Shown: one piece after another, positions 1-5,564 of the stretch
How the letters are laid out: the number at the start of each line of letters is the position of its first letter
Position numbering within the stretch: the first letter of the stretch is position 1
Source of the DNA: Rhodobacterales bacterium
GTDB lineage: Bacteria; Pseudomonadota; Alphaproteobacteria; Rhodobacterales; Rhodobacteraceae
DNA: 6,594 nt
NCBI GenBank assembly: GCA_013298485.1
Contig: JAAFHS010000150.1
Span: forward strand, 1 to 6,594
Direction: 5' to 3'
The notes under the pieces: model-generated
The model's input: only the letters and a program-made list of their open reading frames with translations
What the model was told of the DNA's origin: nothing
The model's database searches: none
Made by a program: the position numbers and the translations under genes

Positions 1-955
1 GACCATGGGTGCCTACCGTGAAGACGCCATCGCCAAAATCCGCGCGCAGGTGGGCAAGGGCCGTGTGATCTGCGCGCTGTCGGGCGGCGTGGACAGCTCT
101 GTCGCCGCCGTCCTGATCCACGAGGCGATTGGTGATCAGCTCACCTGCGTCTATGTCGATCATGGCCTGATGCGCCTTGGCGAATCCGAACAGGTCGTCA
201 GCATGTTCCGCGAACATTACAACCTGCCCCTCATCCATGCCGACGAATCGGAACACTTCCTTGGCAAACTGACCGGGGTCTCGGACCCTGAAACCAAGCG
301 CAAGATCATCGGCGGTCTGTTCATCGAAGTGTTCGAAAAGCATGCGAAAGCCATCGGTGGCGCCGATTTCCTCGCCCAGGGCACCCTCTACCCCGATGTC
401 ATCGAATCAGTGTCGTTTTCCGGCGGGCCGTCCGTCACCATCAAGTCGCACCACAATGTCGGCGGCTTGCCTGCCCGCATGAAGATGCAGCTCGTCGAAC
501 CCTTGCGCGAATTGTTCAAGGACGAGGTCCGCACTCTGGGGCGCGAACTTGGTCTGCCCGACAGCTTCATCGGCCGCCACCCCTTCCCGGGTCCCGGCCT
601 CGCGATCCGCTGCCCGGGTGAGATCACGCGCGAAAAGCTGGATATCCTGCGCGCCGCCGATGCCGTCTACATCGACCAGATCAGGAAGCACGGCCTTTAT
701 GACGAGATATGGCAGGCTTTCGTGGCCCTGCTGCCCGTCAAGACCGTGGGTGTGATGGGCGACGGGCGCACCTATGATTATGCCTGCGCTTTGCGTGCGG
801 TCACCTCAGTCGACGGCATGACCGCCGATTACTACCCGTTCAGCCATGATTTCCTTGGTGAAACGGCCACGCGCATCATCAACGAAGTGCCCGGCATCAA
901 CCGCGTGACCTATGACATCACTTCCAAACCCCCCGGCACCATCGAATGGGAATAG
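1..955 (+). CDS. guaA: GMP synthase (glutamine-hydrolysing), C-terminal part, cut by window edge
   Basis: GMP synthase converts XMP to GMP in the cytoplasm using ATP and glutamine-derived ammonia, the last step of guanine nucleotide synthesis. The frame is already open at base 2, so the ATG at 5 is an internal Met rather than the start; roughly 200 N-terminal residues carrying the glutaminase domain lie outside the window, judged against the usual ~520 residues. Visible here are the ATP-pyrophosphatase P-loop SGGVDSS (about bases 80-100), the family motif HPFPGPGLAIR (about 578-610) at the start of the dimerisation domain, and the C-terminal signature PPGTIEWE directly before the TAG stop at 953-955. 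The reading frame is intact with no missing key motif in the part seen. The next gene overlaps its last codons. Identification is secure. Confidence 0.97.
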   Translation, partial: TMGAYREDAIAKIRAQVGKGRVICALSGGVDSSVAAVLIHEAIGDQLTCVYVDHGLMRLGESEQVVSMFREHYNLPLIHADESEHFLGKLTGVSDPETKRKIIGGLFIEVFEKHAKAIGGADFLAQGTLYPDVIESVSFSGGPSVTIKSHHNVGGLPARMKMQLVEPLRELFKDEVRTLGRELGLPDSFIGRHPFPGPGLAIRCPGEITREKLDILRAADAVYIDQIRKHGLYDEIWQAFVALLPVKTVGVMGDGRTYDYACALRAVTSVDGMTADYYPFSHDFLGETATRIINEVPGINRVTYDITSKPPGTIEWE

Positions 956-1224
956 TCCGCCTGTCCGGCCAGCTCCTCTGCGCCACGGACGATGATGTCG
1001 CCCTCGTCAAGGCTCACCTGCCACGGCATATCGCGCTGACCCGCGCCAACCCGACCTGCCTGTCTTTCACCGTCGCCCAAACCGATGATCCCCTGATCTG
1101 GCAGGTTGATGAAACTTTCGCCGATCAGGCCGCCTTTGACGCCCACCAGACCCGCACCCGCGCCTCCGACTGGTATCGCATGACAGCGCATATCCCGCGC
1201 CGCTATACGATTTCGGCGGACTGA
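946..1224 (+). CDS. ABM-fold putative (quinol) monooxygenase, YgiN-like
   Basis: This 92-residue protein resembles the antibiotic biosynthesis monooxygenase (ABM) family, small dimeric alpha/beta-barrel proteins that include YgiN-type quinol monooxygenases. The support is overall pattern: a first strand (VRLSGQLLC, residues 4-12), a helix with HLPRHIALTR, a strand with CLSFTVAQ, the stretch WQVDETFADQAAFDAHQ (about 52-68) typical of the family's central strand and following helix, and a short final helix and strand. Its substrate cannot be read from the sequence, and many family members have no known reaction. The ATG at 946 lies inside the last guaA codons in another frame, giving a 10-base overlap. 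No clear Shine-Dalgarno precedes it, which suggests translational coupling to guaA. The start is favoured because the first beta strand begins just after it. Family call fairly sure; function unknown. Confidence 0.8.
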   Translation: MGIVRLSGQLLCATDDDVALVKAHLPRHIALTRANPTCLSFTVAQTDDPLIWQVDETFADQAAFDAHQTRTRASDWYRMTAHIPRRYTISAD

Positions 1225-1353
1225 CGGACCGGCACCCGGTATTCCCGCAAGGTCCGGCACGCTCTTGCATTTCGGCAACATCTTTGTCGCCGTTAGCGCA
1301 TGACAATGCCCGCGCAGGCCATTTTCTGGGCTGCACGGGGATGACACCCCTGC

Positions 1354-1363
1354 GCACATGTGC
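1354..1363. promoter_or_regulatory. 10-bp perfect palindrome, possible operator
   Basis: GCACATGTGC reads identically on both strands. It sits 55 bases upstream of the predicted -35 box for dctQ, a position compatible with an activator site. A 10-bp palindrome can arise by chance, and no regulator family is recognised from it, so this is only a candidate. Confidence 0.25.
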
Positions 1364-1418
1364 AACCGTCCCGCCTTAACGGCGCATTTGCGTCGCCTTA
1401 CACGCTGAAAACGACAGA

Positions 1419-1446
1419 TTGACGAAGGGGGCCGTCATCGCATAAT
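1419..1446 (+). promoter_or_regulatory. Sigma70-type promoter for dctQM
   Basis: TTGACG (1419-1424) and CATAAT (1441-1446) each match the sigma70 consensus at five of six positions and are separated by 16 bp. Transcription would begin near 1453, leaving a leader of about 87 bases before dctQ that contains the hairpin listed next. It is the best promoter match I noticed in the window and is correctly placed and oriented for the TRAP membrane operon. Confidence 0.6.
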
Positions 1447-1461
1447 TGGACAGAAAAACTT

Positions 1462-1498
1462 ACCACTTTCGCCGCGCCTTCCAGAGATGCGAAAGGGT
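1462..1498 (+). promoter_or_regulatory. Stem-loop in the dctQ mRNA leader
   Basis: CTTTCGC (1466-1472) pairs perfectly with GCGAAAG (1489-1495). ACC (1462-1464) then pairs with GGT (1496-1498) if A1465 is bulged out, giving ten base pairs around a 16-base loop. It lies after the predicted start of transcription and before the ribosome site at 1525-1531, and no T-run follows, so it is not a terminator. It may stabilise the mRNA 5' end or be a protein-binding dyad in DNA; the sequence does not decide. Confidence 0.4.
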
Positions 1499-1539
1499 CA
1501 TCCAACAGAAACCATCCGGACTCCAGGGGGGAACGCCGA

Positions 1540-2145
1540 ATGCAGTCACTACTCGCGATGTCGCGCGCCATCGACCGTCTGAACGAAATCGTCGGCAAAT
1601 CAGTCATGTGGCTGATCCTTGTCGCCGTCATTGTCAGCGCGGCCAATGCCGTCATGCGCAAGGCCTTCAACATCTCATCCAACGCATGGCTTGAACTGCA
1701 GTGGTACCTCTTCGGGGCGGCCTTCATGCTGGCCTCGGCCCATACGCTGAAACAGAACGAACATATCCGCATCGACATCATCTACGGGGCGCGGTCGCGC
1801 CGCACGCAGCATTGGATCGACCTGTTCGGGCATCTGTTCTTCCTGCTGCCCTTTGTTGTCTTGGCGACCTACCTGCTGATCCCCTATGTCTGGACCGCAT
1901 ATGCAAAGGGCGAGATGTCGTCCAACTCGGGCGGCCTGATCATCTGGCCTGCGCGCGCCTTCCTGCTGGCGGGATTTTTTCTCCTGCTGCTGCAGGGGAT
2001 TTCCGAAGTCATCAAGAAGGTCGCCGTGATGCGCGGCGTCATCCCTGATCCAACCCCGTTCGTGTCCTCGCACGAGGCCGCCGAACTGGAAGGTGCTGCA
2101 TTGGCCGCTGAAGTGGCGCGACTGGCCAAGGAGGACCGCAAATGA
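1540..2145 (+). CDS. dctQ: TRAP transporter small permease (DctQ family)
   Basis: This is the small integral membrane subunit of a tripartite ATP-independent periplasmic (TRAP) transporter, which partners the large permease DctM. The 201-residue protein has four predicted membrane helices at about 21-39, 51-70, 94-115 and 133-155, the usual DctQ number. The family pattern HIRIDI (75-80) follows helix 2, and LELQWYLF (51-58) opens helix 2. The C-terminal 25 residues form a charged Ala/Glu-rich helix, somewhat longer than in minimal DctQ proteins. The chosen ATG is preceded by AGGGGGG (1525-1531) at 8 bases' spacing; the in-frame ATG at 1558 lacks such a site. The stop overlaps the dctM start (ATGA, 2142-2145), indicating coupled translation. 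The substrate is set by the receptor, probably the convergent dctP. Family call is firm. Confidence 0.92.
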   Translation: MQSLLAMSRAIDRLNEIVGKSVMWLILVAVIVSAANAVMRKAFNISSNAWLELQWYLFGAAFMLASAHTLKQNEHIRIDIIYGARSRRTQHWIDLFGHLFFLLPFVVLATYLLIPYVWTAYAKGEMSSNSGGLIIWPARAFLLAGFFLLLLQGISEVIKKVAVMRGVIPDPTPFVSSHEAAELEGAALAAEVARLAKEDRK

Positions 2146-3857
2146 CCGAACTTCTGGTCTTTATCGCGACGAACATCGCGCCGATCATGTTCGTCTCGCT
2201 GGTGGTATTCCTTCTGCTGGGCTATCCGGTGGCGTTCTCGCTGGCCGCCAACGGGCTGGTTTTCTTTGCCATAGGTGTCTGGCTTGCCCCCTATTCAGGC
2301 GGCACCATCACGCTGGACTGGCCGCTTTTGGGCATCATGCCGCAACGGTTCTTCGGCGTCATGTCGAATGAGACGCTGCTGGCCATCCCGTTCTTTACCT
2401 TCATGGGCATCGTGCTGGAACGCTCGGGCATGGCCGAGGATCTGCTGGATACGATCGGGCAGCTTTTCGGGCCGATCCGCGGCGGGCTTGCCTATGCGGT
2501 GATCTTTGTGGGCGCGCTTCTTGCGGCCACGACGGGGGTCGTCGCGGCCTCGGTCATCGCCATGGGCCTGATCTCGCTGCCCATCATGCTGCGCTATGGT
2601 TATGATCGGCGCGTCGCGTCGGGTGTCATTGCAGCCTCTGGCACACTTGCGCAGATCATTCCGCCCTCGCTGGTGCTGATCGTGCTCGCCGACCAGCTTG
2701 GCCGGTCAGTGGGCGACATGTACAAAGGCGCGATCATCCCCGGTCTGGTGCTGACTGGGCTCTATGTCGGCTATATCTTTCTCGTGTCGATCCTGCGCCC
2801 GAACTGGGTTCCGGCCCTGCCGCTTGAGGCGCGCACCCTGGGCCAGGGCATCACCTCGCTTGTCGTGGCGCTGCTGGCCGTCATGGTCATCGGCTATGGC
2901 GCGCATGTGATGTTGTACGAAACCCACGGTCCAGATGCCGACATCCTGGGCGGCACCATCGGGATTGCGGTCATCTACGCCTATGCTGTGATCGACAAAG
3001 GCATGAAGATCAACCTGATGTCGCGGCTGGCGCAGCAGGTCATCATGGTGTTGATCCCGCCGCTGGCGCTGATCTTCCTTGTGCTTGGGACGATCTTCCT
3101 CGGCATCGCCACACCCACCGAAGGCGGCGCGATGGGCGCAGTCGGTGCGTTGGGTCTGGCGGCCATCAAGGGGCGCCTCAACATGACGGTGATCCGTCAG
3201 GCCCTGGAATCGACGACCCGGCTGTCGGCCTTTGTGCTGTTCATCCTGATCGGTGCCCGGGTCTTCTCGCTCGCCTTCTACGGGGTCAACGGCCAGATCT
3301 GGGTCGAGCACCTCTTGGTCGGCGTGCCGGGCGGGGCCACGGGGTTCCTGATCTTCGTGTCGATCCTGGTGTTCCTGCTGGCCTTTTTCCTCGACTTCTT
3401 CGAGCTGGCCTTCATCATCGTGCCGCTGCTTGTAGCCCCGGCACAGGCTTTGGGCATCGACCTGATCTGGTTCGGGATCATCCTGGGGGTCAACATGCAG
3501 ACCTCGTTCATGCACCCGCCATTTGGCTTTGCGCTGTTTTACCTGCGGTCAGTGGCACCCAAATCCAGCTATACCGACAAGGTCACCGGCCTCCGCATGG
3601 ACCCGGTGACGACAGGGCAGATCTACTGGGGGGCGGTTCCCTTCGTGGTGATCCAGGTCGTCATGGTGGGGCTGGTGATCAGCTTCCCGCAGATGGTCAT
3701 GCATTACAAAGGTCCTGTGGTCGATCCATCCACCGTTACCATCACCGTGCCGAAATTGCCCACGATCGGGGCCCCCAGCGGCGTTGGCGGCGCACCCGCA
3801 CTTGGCGCACCCAACCTCGGTGCGCCCGTGCTGAACCCGCCCGTCGTCAATCCCTGA
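2142..3857 (+). CDS. dctM: TRAP transporter large permease (DctM family)
   Basis: DctM is the large membrane subunit that moves substrate across the inner membrane, driven by a sodium gradient in studied TRAP systems. The protein is hydrophobic almost throughout, with many membrane helices from about residue 10 to 519. The family motif GIATPTEGGAMGAVGAL is at 321-337, and NETLLAIPFFTFMG (76-89) and the conserved segment SGTLAQIIPPS (166-176) also fit. At 571 residues it is longer than the common ~425-residue DctM. The extra length is a mid-protein insertion (about 220-300, with one or two added helices) and a C-terminal tail after 521. I associate this long form with TakM-like permeases. The tail is rich in Gly, Ala, Pro and Val and has a GAPxL repeat. 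AAGGAGG (2128-2134) lies 7 bases before the ATG, within dctQ. A terminator follows. Confidence 0.94.
   Translation: MTELLVFIATNIAPIMFVSLVVFLLLGYPVAFSLAANGLVFFAIGVWLAPYSGGTITLDWPLLGIMPQRFFGVMSNETLLAIPFFTFMGIVLERSGMAEDLLDTIGQLFGPIRGGLAYAVIFVGALLAATTGVVAASVIAMGLISLPIMLRYGYDRRVASGVIAASGTLAQIIPPSLVLIVLADQLGRSVGDMYKGAIIPGLVLTGLYVGYIFLVSILRPNWVPALPLEARTLGQGITSLVVALLAVMVIGYGAHVMLYETHGPDADILGGTIGIAVIYAYAVIDKGMKINLMSRLAQQVIMVLIPPLALIFLVLGTIFLGIATPTEGGAMGAVGALGLAAIKGRLNMTVIRQALESTTRLSAFVLFILIGARVFSLAFYGVNGQIWVEHLLVGVPGGATGFLIFVSILVFLLAFFLDFFELAFIIVPLLVAPAQALGIDLIWFGIILGVNMQTSFMHPPFGFALFYLRSVAPKSSYTDKVTGLRMDPVTTGQIYWGAVPFVVIQVVMVGLVISFPQMVMHYKGPVVDPSTVTITVPKLPTIGAPSGVGGAPALGAPNLGAPVLNPPVVNP
3789..3833 (+). 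repeat. Three 15-base units encoding GAPxL in the dctM tail
   Basis: GGCGCACCC occurs at 3789-3797 and 3804-3812, and the variant GGTGCGCCC at 3819-3827, an exact 15-base period. The encoded peptide is GAPAL-GAPNL-GAPVL (residues 550-564 of DctM). A further GAP lies at residues 543-545. The repeat lies in the extramembrane C-terminal tail, after the last predicted helix. Confidence 0.75.
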
Positions 3858-3879
3858 CGCAGGCAACCGACACGCAGAC

Positions 3880-3912
3880 AAAACCGGCAGCCCTGTGGGT
3901 CTGCCGGTTTTT
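3880..3912 (+). terminator. Intrinsic terminator of dctQM
   Basis: AAAACCGGCAG (3880-3890) pairs with CTGCCGGTTTT (3901-3911), and the T-run extends to 3912. The loop region can extend the stem by CCC/GGG (3891-3893 with 3897-3899) past a bulged T3900. It starts 22 bases after the dctM stop. The flanking A-run means it also has a TTTT tail on the minus strand and may act in both directions. Confidence 0.85.
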
Positions 3913-3943
3913 CCTTGTACTCCGCACAATCTCACCACCAATC

Positions 3944-3975
3944 AAAACGGCCCCGGACGCCGTGCGCCGGGGCCG
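3944..3975 (-). terminator. Intrinsic terminator of dctP
   Basis: CGGCCCCGG (3948-3956) pairs with CCGGGGCCG (3967-3975). CGC (3958-3960) pairs further with GCG (3964-3966) around a CGT loop, with A3957 bulged. Read on the minus strand, the stem is followed by TTTT (3947-3944). It begins about 20 bases beyond the dctP stop codon. Confidence 0.8.
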
Positions 3976-3995
3976 CCTTCAACTATGTGATCAGG

Positions 3996-5090
3996 TCAGA
4001 GCTTGCCAGCCTGCTGTTGCACCATCATGAAAGTGTCATAATTGTATTCCGCAAGCTGCGCCCAAAGATACGCCTCGCGCTTGAACGCCTGCTGGCTGTC
4101 GTAGATTTTCTTGAACGCAGGGTTCGTCGCGCTGATTTCGGCATAGGTCGATGTTGCCGCCTCATAGGCCGCATCCATCACATCCTGCGGGAATGGCCGC
4201 AGTTGCGCGCCCCCCGCCACGAGCGAGCGCAGTGCCGTCGGGTTCTTCCAGTCATAATTCGCCATCATGTTGGAATTCGCCGCTTCGCAAGCTGTTTTCA
4301 AGATCGCCTGATAGGCGGGCGTCAACTCGTTCCACTTATCCAGGTTGATCATCGTCGACAGGGTCGGTCCACCCTCCCACCAGCCGGGGTAGTAGTAATA
4401 GGGTGCGACCTTGTTGAAGCCGAGCTTTTCATCATCATACGGCCCCACGAATTCGGCCGCATCGATCGTGCCCTTCTCGAGGCTCGGATAAATATCCCCG
4501 CCAGCGATCTGCTGCGGCACCACGCCCAGCTTCGCGATGATCGACCCGCCGAAACCGCCGATCCGCATCTTCAGGCCCTGCAGGTCGGCCAGCGACGCGA
4601 TCTCCTTGCGGAACCACCCGCCCATCTGCACGCCCGTATTGCCGCAGGGCAGATAATGCAGGTTCCGCGTGTGGTAGAATTCATTCAGCATATCGATGCC
4701 GCCGCCCTGATACAGCCACGCATTCATCTGCCGGTAGTTCAGGCCGAACGGGACAGTCGTGCCCAATGCGTTGGTCGGATCCTTGCCCCAGTCATAATAG
4801 GCCGCGGTATGGGCCGCCTCGACCGAGGCTGTCGCTGCCGCTTCCGCGGCCTCAAGTCCGGGCACCAGTTCTCCCGCCGGGAAGACCTGCATGGTAAACG
4901 CACCGTCGGTCGCCTCCGACACGTATTTCGCCATTGTCTCAGCGGCACCATAAATCGTGTCGAGCGATTTCGGGAAACCCGATGTCACGCGCCATGTCAC
5001 AGTTGGGTTCGCCTGCGCAATGGCCGGGGCCGCAACGGCCGTGGCCGCAGCGCCGATGGCCGCCGTCGTCAAGAAATTCCGTCTTTTCAT
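3996..5090 (-). CDS. dctP: TRAP transporter substrate-binding protein, TakP-like (2-oxoacid type)
   Basis: This is the periplasmic receptor of a TRAP transporter; it binds substrate and hands it to DctQM. The 364-residue protein begins with a Tat-type signal (RRNFL at 3-7, hydrophobic stretch to about 25, cleavage probably after AIA-25 or AQA-27). From memory it is closely similar along its length to Rhodobacter sphaeroides TakP, a sodium-dependent receptor for pyruvate and other 2-oxoacids. Shared stretches include GNTGVQMGGWF (150-160), GLKMRIGGF (172-180), PQQIAGGDIYP (192-202) and VGPYDDEKLGF (215-225). Q155, R176 and E213 align with residues I recall as contacting ligand or sodium in TakP; position 214 is Phe where TakP has Trp. 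AGGGAGG (minus strand, 5104-5098) lies 7 bases before the ATG. It is convergent to dctQM, an unusual arrangement. Exact substrate is inferred. Confidence 0.92.
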   Translation of the reverse strand: MKRRNFLTTAAIGAAATAVAAPAIAQANPTVTWRVTSGFPKSLDTIYGAAETMAKYVSEATDGAFTMQVFPAGELVPGLEAAEAAATASVEAAHTAAYYDWGKDPTNALGTTVPFGLNYRQMNAWLYQGGGIDMLNEFYHTRNLHYLPCGNTGVQMGGWFRKEIASLADLQGLKMRIGGFGGSIIAKLGVVPQQIAGGDIYPSLEKGTIDAAEFVGPYDDEKLGFNKVAPYYYYPGWWEGGPTLSTMINLDKWNELTPAYQAILKTACEAANSNMMANYDWKNPTALRSLVAGGAQLRPFPQDVMDAAYEAATSTYAEISATNPAFKKIYDSQQAFKREAYLWAQLAEYNYDTFMMVQQQAGKL

Positions 5091-5114
5091 TGAATATCCT
5101 CCCTTGGTTGTGTC

Positions 5115-5145
5115 GTTATCTTCGCTTTATCCCGCCCCCGGTCAA
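5115..5145 (-). promoter_or_regulatory. Possible dctP promoter
   Basis: On the minus strand TTGACC (5145-5140) is a good -35 box. The best -10 candidates are AGATAA (5121-5116, spacing 18) or GATAAC (5120-5115, spacing 19), both weak and a little far. Transcription would start roughly 20 bases before the start codon's ribosome site. The -35 box lies within the dyad at 5138-5156. Confidence 0.35.
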
Positions 5146-5156
5146 GCAAAGACCGG
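5138..5156. promoter_or_regulatory. Dyad overlapping the predicted dctP -35 box
   Basis: CCGGTC (5138-5143) and GACCGG (5151-5156) are perfect inverted arms around the 7-base spacer AAGCAAA. The spacing suits a dimeric repressor and the position would block the predicted dctP promoter. Six-base arms arise by chance fairly often in a gap this long, so the assignment rests mostly on position. Confidence 0.3.
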
Positions 5157-5320
5157 TGGCACCGTCATCCAAAATTCAAGGTGGTGACCGCAAAAATCCA
5201 TGGCACCTGTTCAAACCACCATGCGCCGCCAAGTCCTCACGACGTCCGACCGAAGGTGACGCCTGCACCATCGAAGACTGCTTCCGGCTATGCTTGACCC
5301 CTGCCCTTGCACCCCCAAAA

Positions 5321-5341
5321 GTGGTCATTTTTTCTGACCAC
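5321..5341. promoter_or_regulatory. Perfect 7-bp dyad, candidate operator
   Basis: GTGGTCA (5321-5327) and TGACCAC (5335-5341) flank TTTTTTC. The T-run is in the spacer, not after the second arm, so this is not a normal terminator. TGGT...ACCA half-sites recall operators of FadR-subfamily GntR regulators, but the spacing here is wider than the usual three bases between those half-sites, so the regulator is unknown. Confidence 0.4.
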
Positions 5342-5446
5342 CCGCGGGCAACCTAGTAACATACACCAATATTGCAACTCCTTTTCGGGGCCGGAAGCGA
5401 CTGTTTGCGCTCACATCGCACCATGTCCTTGCTGCAACGGTTGTTA

Positions 5447-5464
5447 CGTCACAAATCTGTGACG
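5447..5464. promoter_or_regulatory. Perfect 7-bp dyad upstream of the porin promoter
   Basis: CGTCACA (5447-5453) and TGTGACG (5458-5464) flank AATC. The 18-bp site is centred about 57 bases before the predicted transcription start of the porin gene, a common place for an activator. The half-sites TCACA/TGTGA resemble CRP half-sites but in the opposite order (the CRP consensus is TGTGA-N6-TCACA), so it should not be called a CRP box. Confidence 0.4.
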
Positions 5465-5476
5465 CGGCGTCATTGA

Positions 5477-5506
5477 TTGACCGAAATGCAACGGCGTAGT
5501 TACCGT
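5477..5506 (+). promoter_or_regulatory. Possible promoter of the FadL-type gene
   Basis: TTGACC (5477-5482) followed after 18 bp by TACCGT (5501-5506) keeps the TA...T positions of a -10 box. Predicted start near 5513 leaves a leader of about 50 bases. The -35 is good and the -10 weak, consistent with a promoter that needs an activator. Confidence 0.4.
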
Positions 5507-5564
5507 TTTAACATGAAATCGGCGCGCACTCTGCAGCGACCGTGGCCTTCGGGGAGGAAGACCA

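Larger units (their letters stand above)
1225..1539. other. Non-coding gap between the guaA unit and the TRAP operon
   Basis: I see no convincing gene in these 315 bases; open frames here lack a ribosome site and family resemblance. The gap holds a weak dyad just after the ABM gene (CGGACC 1225-1230 with GGTCCG 1251-1256, with a competing inner ACCGG/CCGGT hairpin at 1228-1240). No T-run follows it, so it is not a clear intrinsic terminator. A direct repeat CGCCTTA occurs at 1372-1378 and 1394-1400, spaced 22 bases. The palindrome, promoter and leader hairpin are listed separately. Confidence 0.7.
5105..5564. other. Divergent control region between dctP and the porin gene
   Basis: No gene is supported in these 460 bases; the open frames across them lack ribosome sites and recognisable products. 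The region contains three perfect dyads (5138-5156, 5321-5341, 5447-5464), an 8-base direct repeat TGCAACGG (5433-5440, 5487-5494), TTGCAAC at 5372-5378, a palindrome CAATATTG (5367-5374), and likely promoters facing both ways. By eye, parts of 5341-5520 are more AT-rich than the flanking genes. It is long enough to hold separate control sites for both flanking genes or a small RNA, but I cannot identify an RNA. Confidence 0.6.

Noticed and set aside
1225..1256. Hairpin after the ABM gene as a terminator for the guaA unit
   Set aside because: The arms are short, an alternative inner hairpin competes, and no T-run follows.
910..1365. 151-codon minus-strand open frame across the ABM gene and the following gap
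   Set aside because: It overlaps both guaA and the ABM gene on the other strand, has no ribosome site I can see and resembles no family I know.
1446..1694. 82-codon plus-strand frame in the dctQ leader
   Set aside because: It starts at the predicted promoter -10 box and runs out of frame into dctQ; dctQ has the ribosome site and the family match.
2706..3515. 269-codon minus-strand open frame inside dctM
   Set aside because: Its product is dominated by Asp, Glu, Gln, His and Arg, the usual shadow of hydrophobic codons read backwards. dctM is clearly the real gene.
3915..5093. 392-codon open frame on the plus strand covering all of dctP
   Set aside because: It is the antisense of a well-recognised TRAP receptor gene. 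Its translation is rich in Arg, His and Ile with no domain or signal, as expected from the complement of GC-rich codons, and no ribosome site precedes it.
5200..5222. Sigma54-like TGGCAC element
   Set aside because: The TTGC element that should follow at fixed spacing is missing.
4934..5356. Plus-strand frame running from inside dctP into the control region
   Set aside because: Half of it is antisense to dctP, its composition is Pro/Arg/Ser-rich, and there is no start signal.
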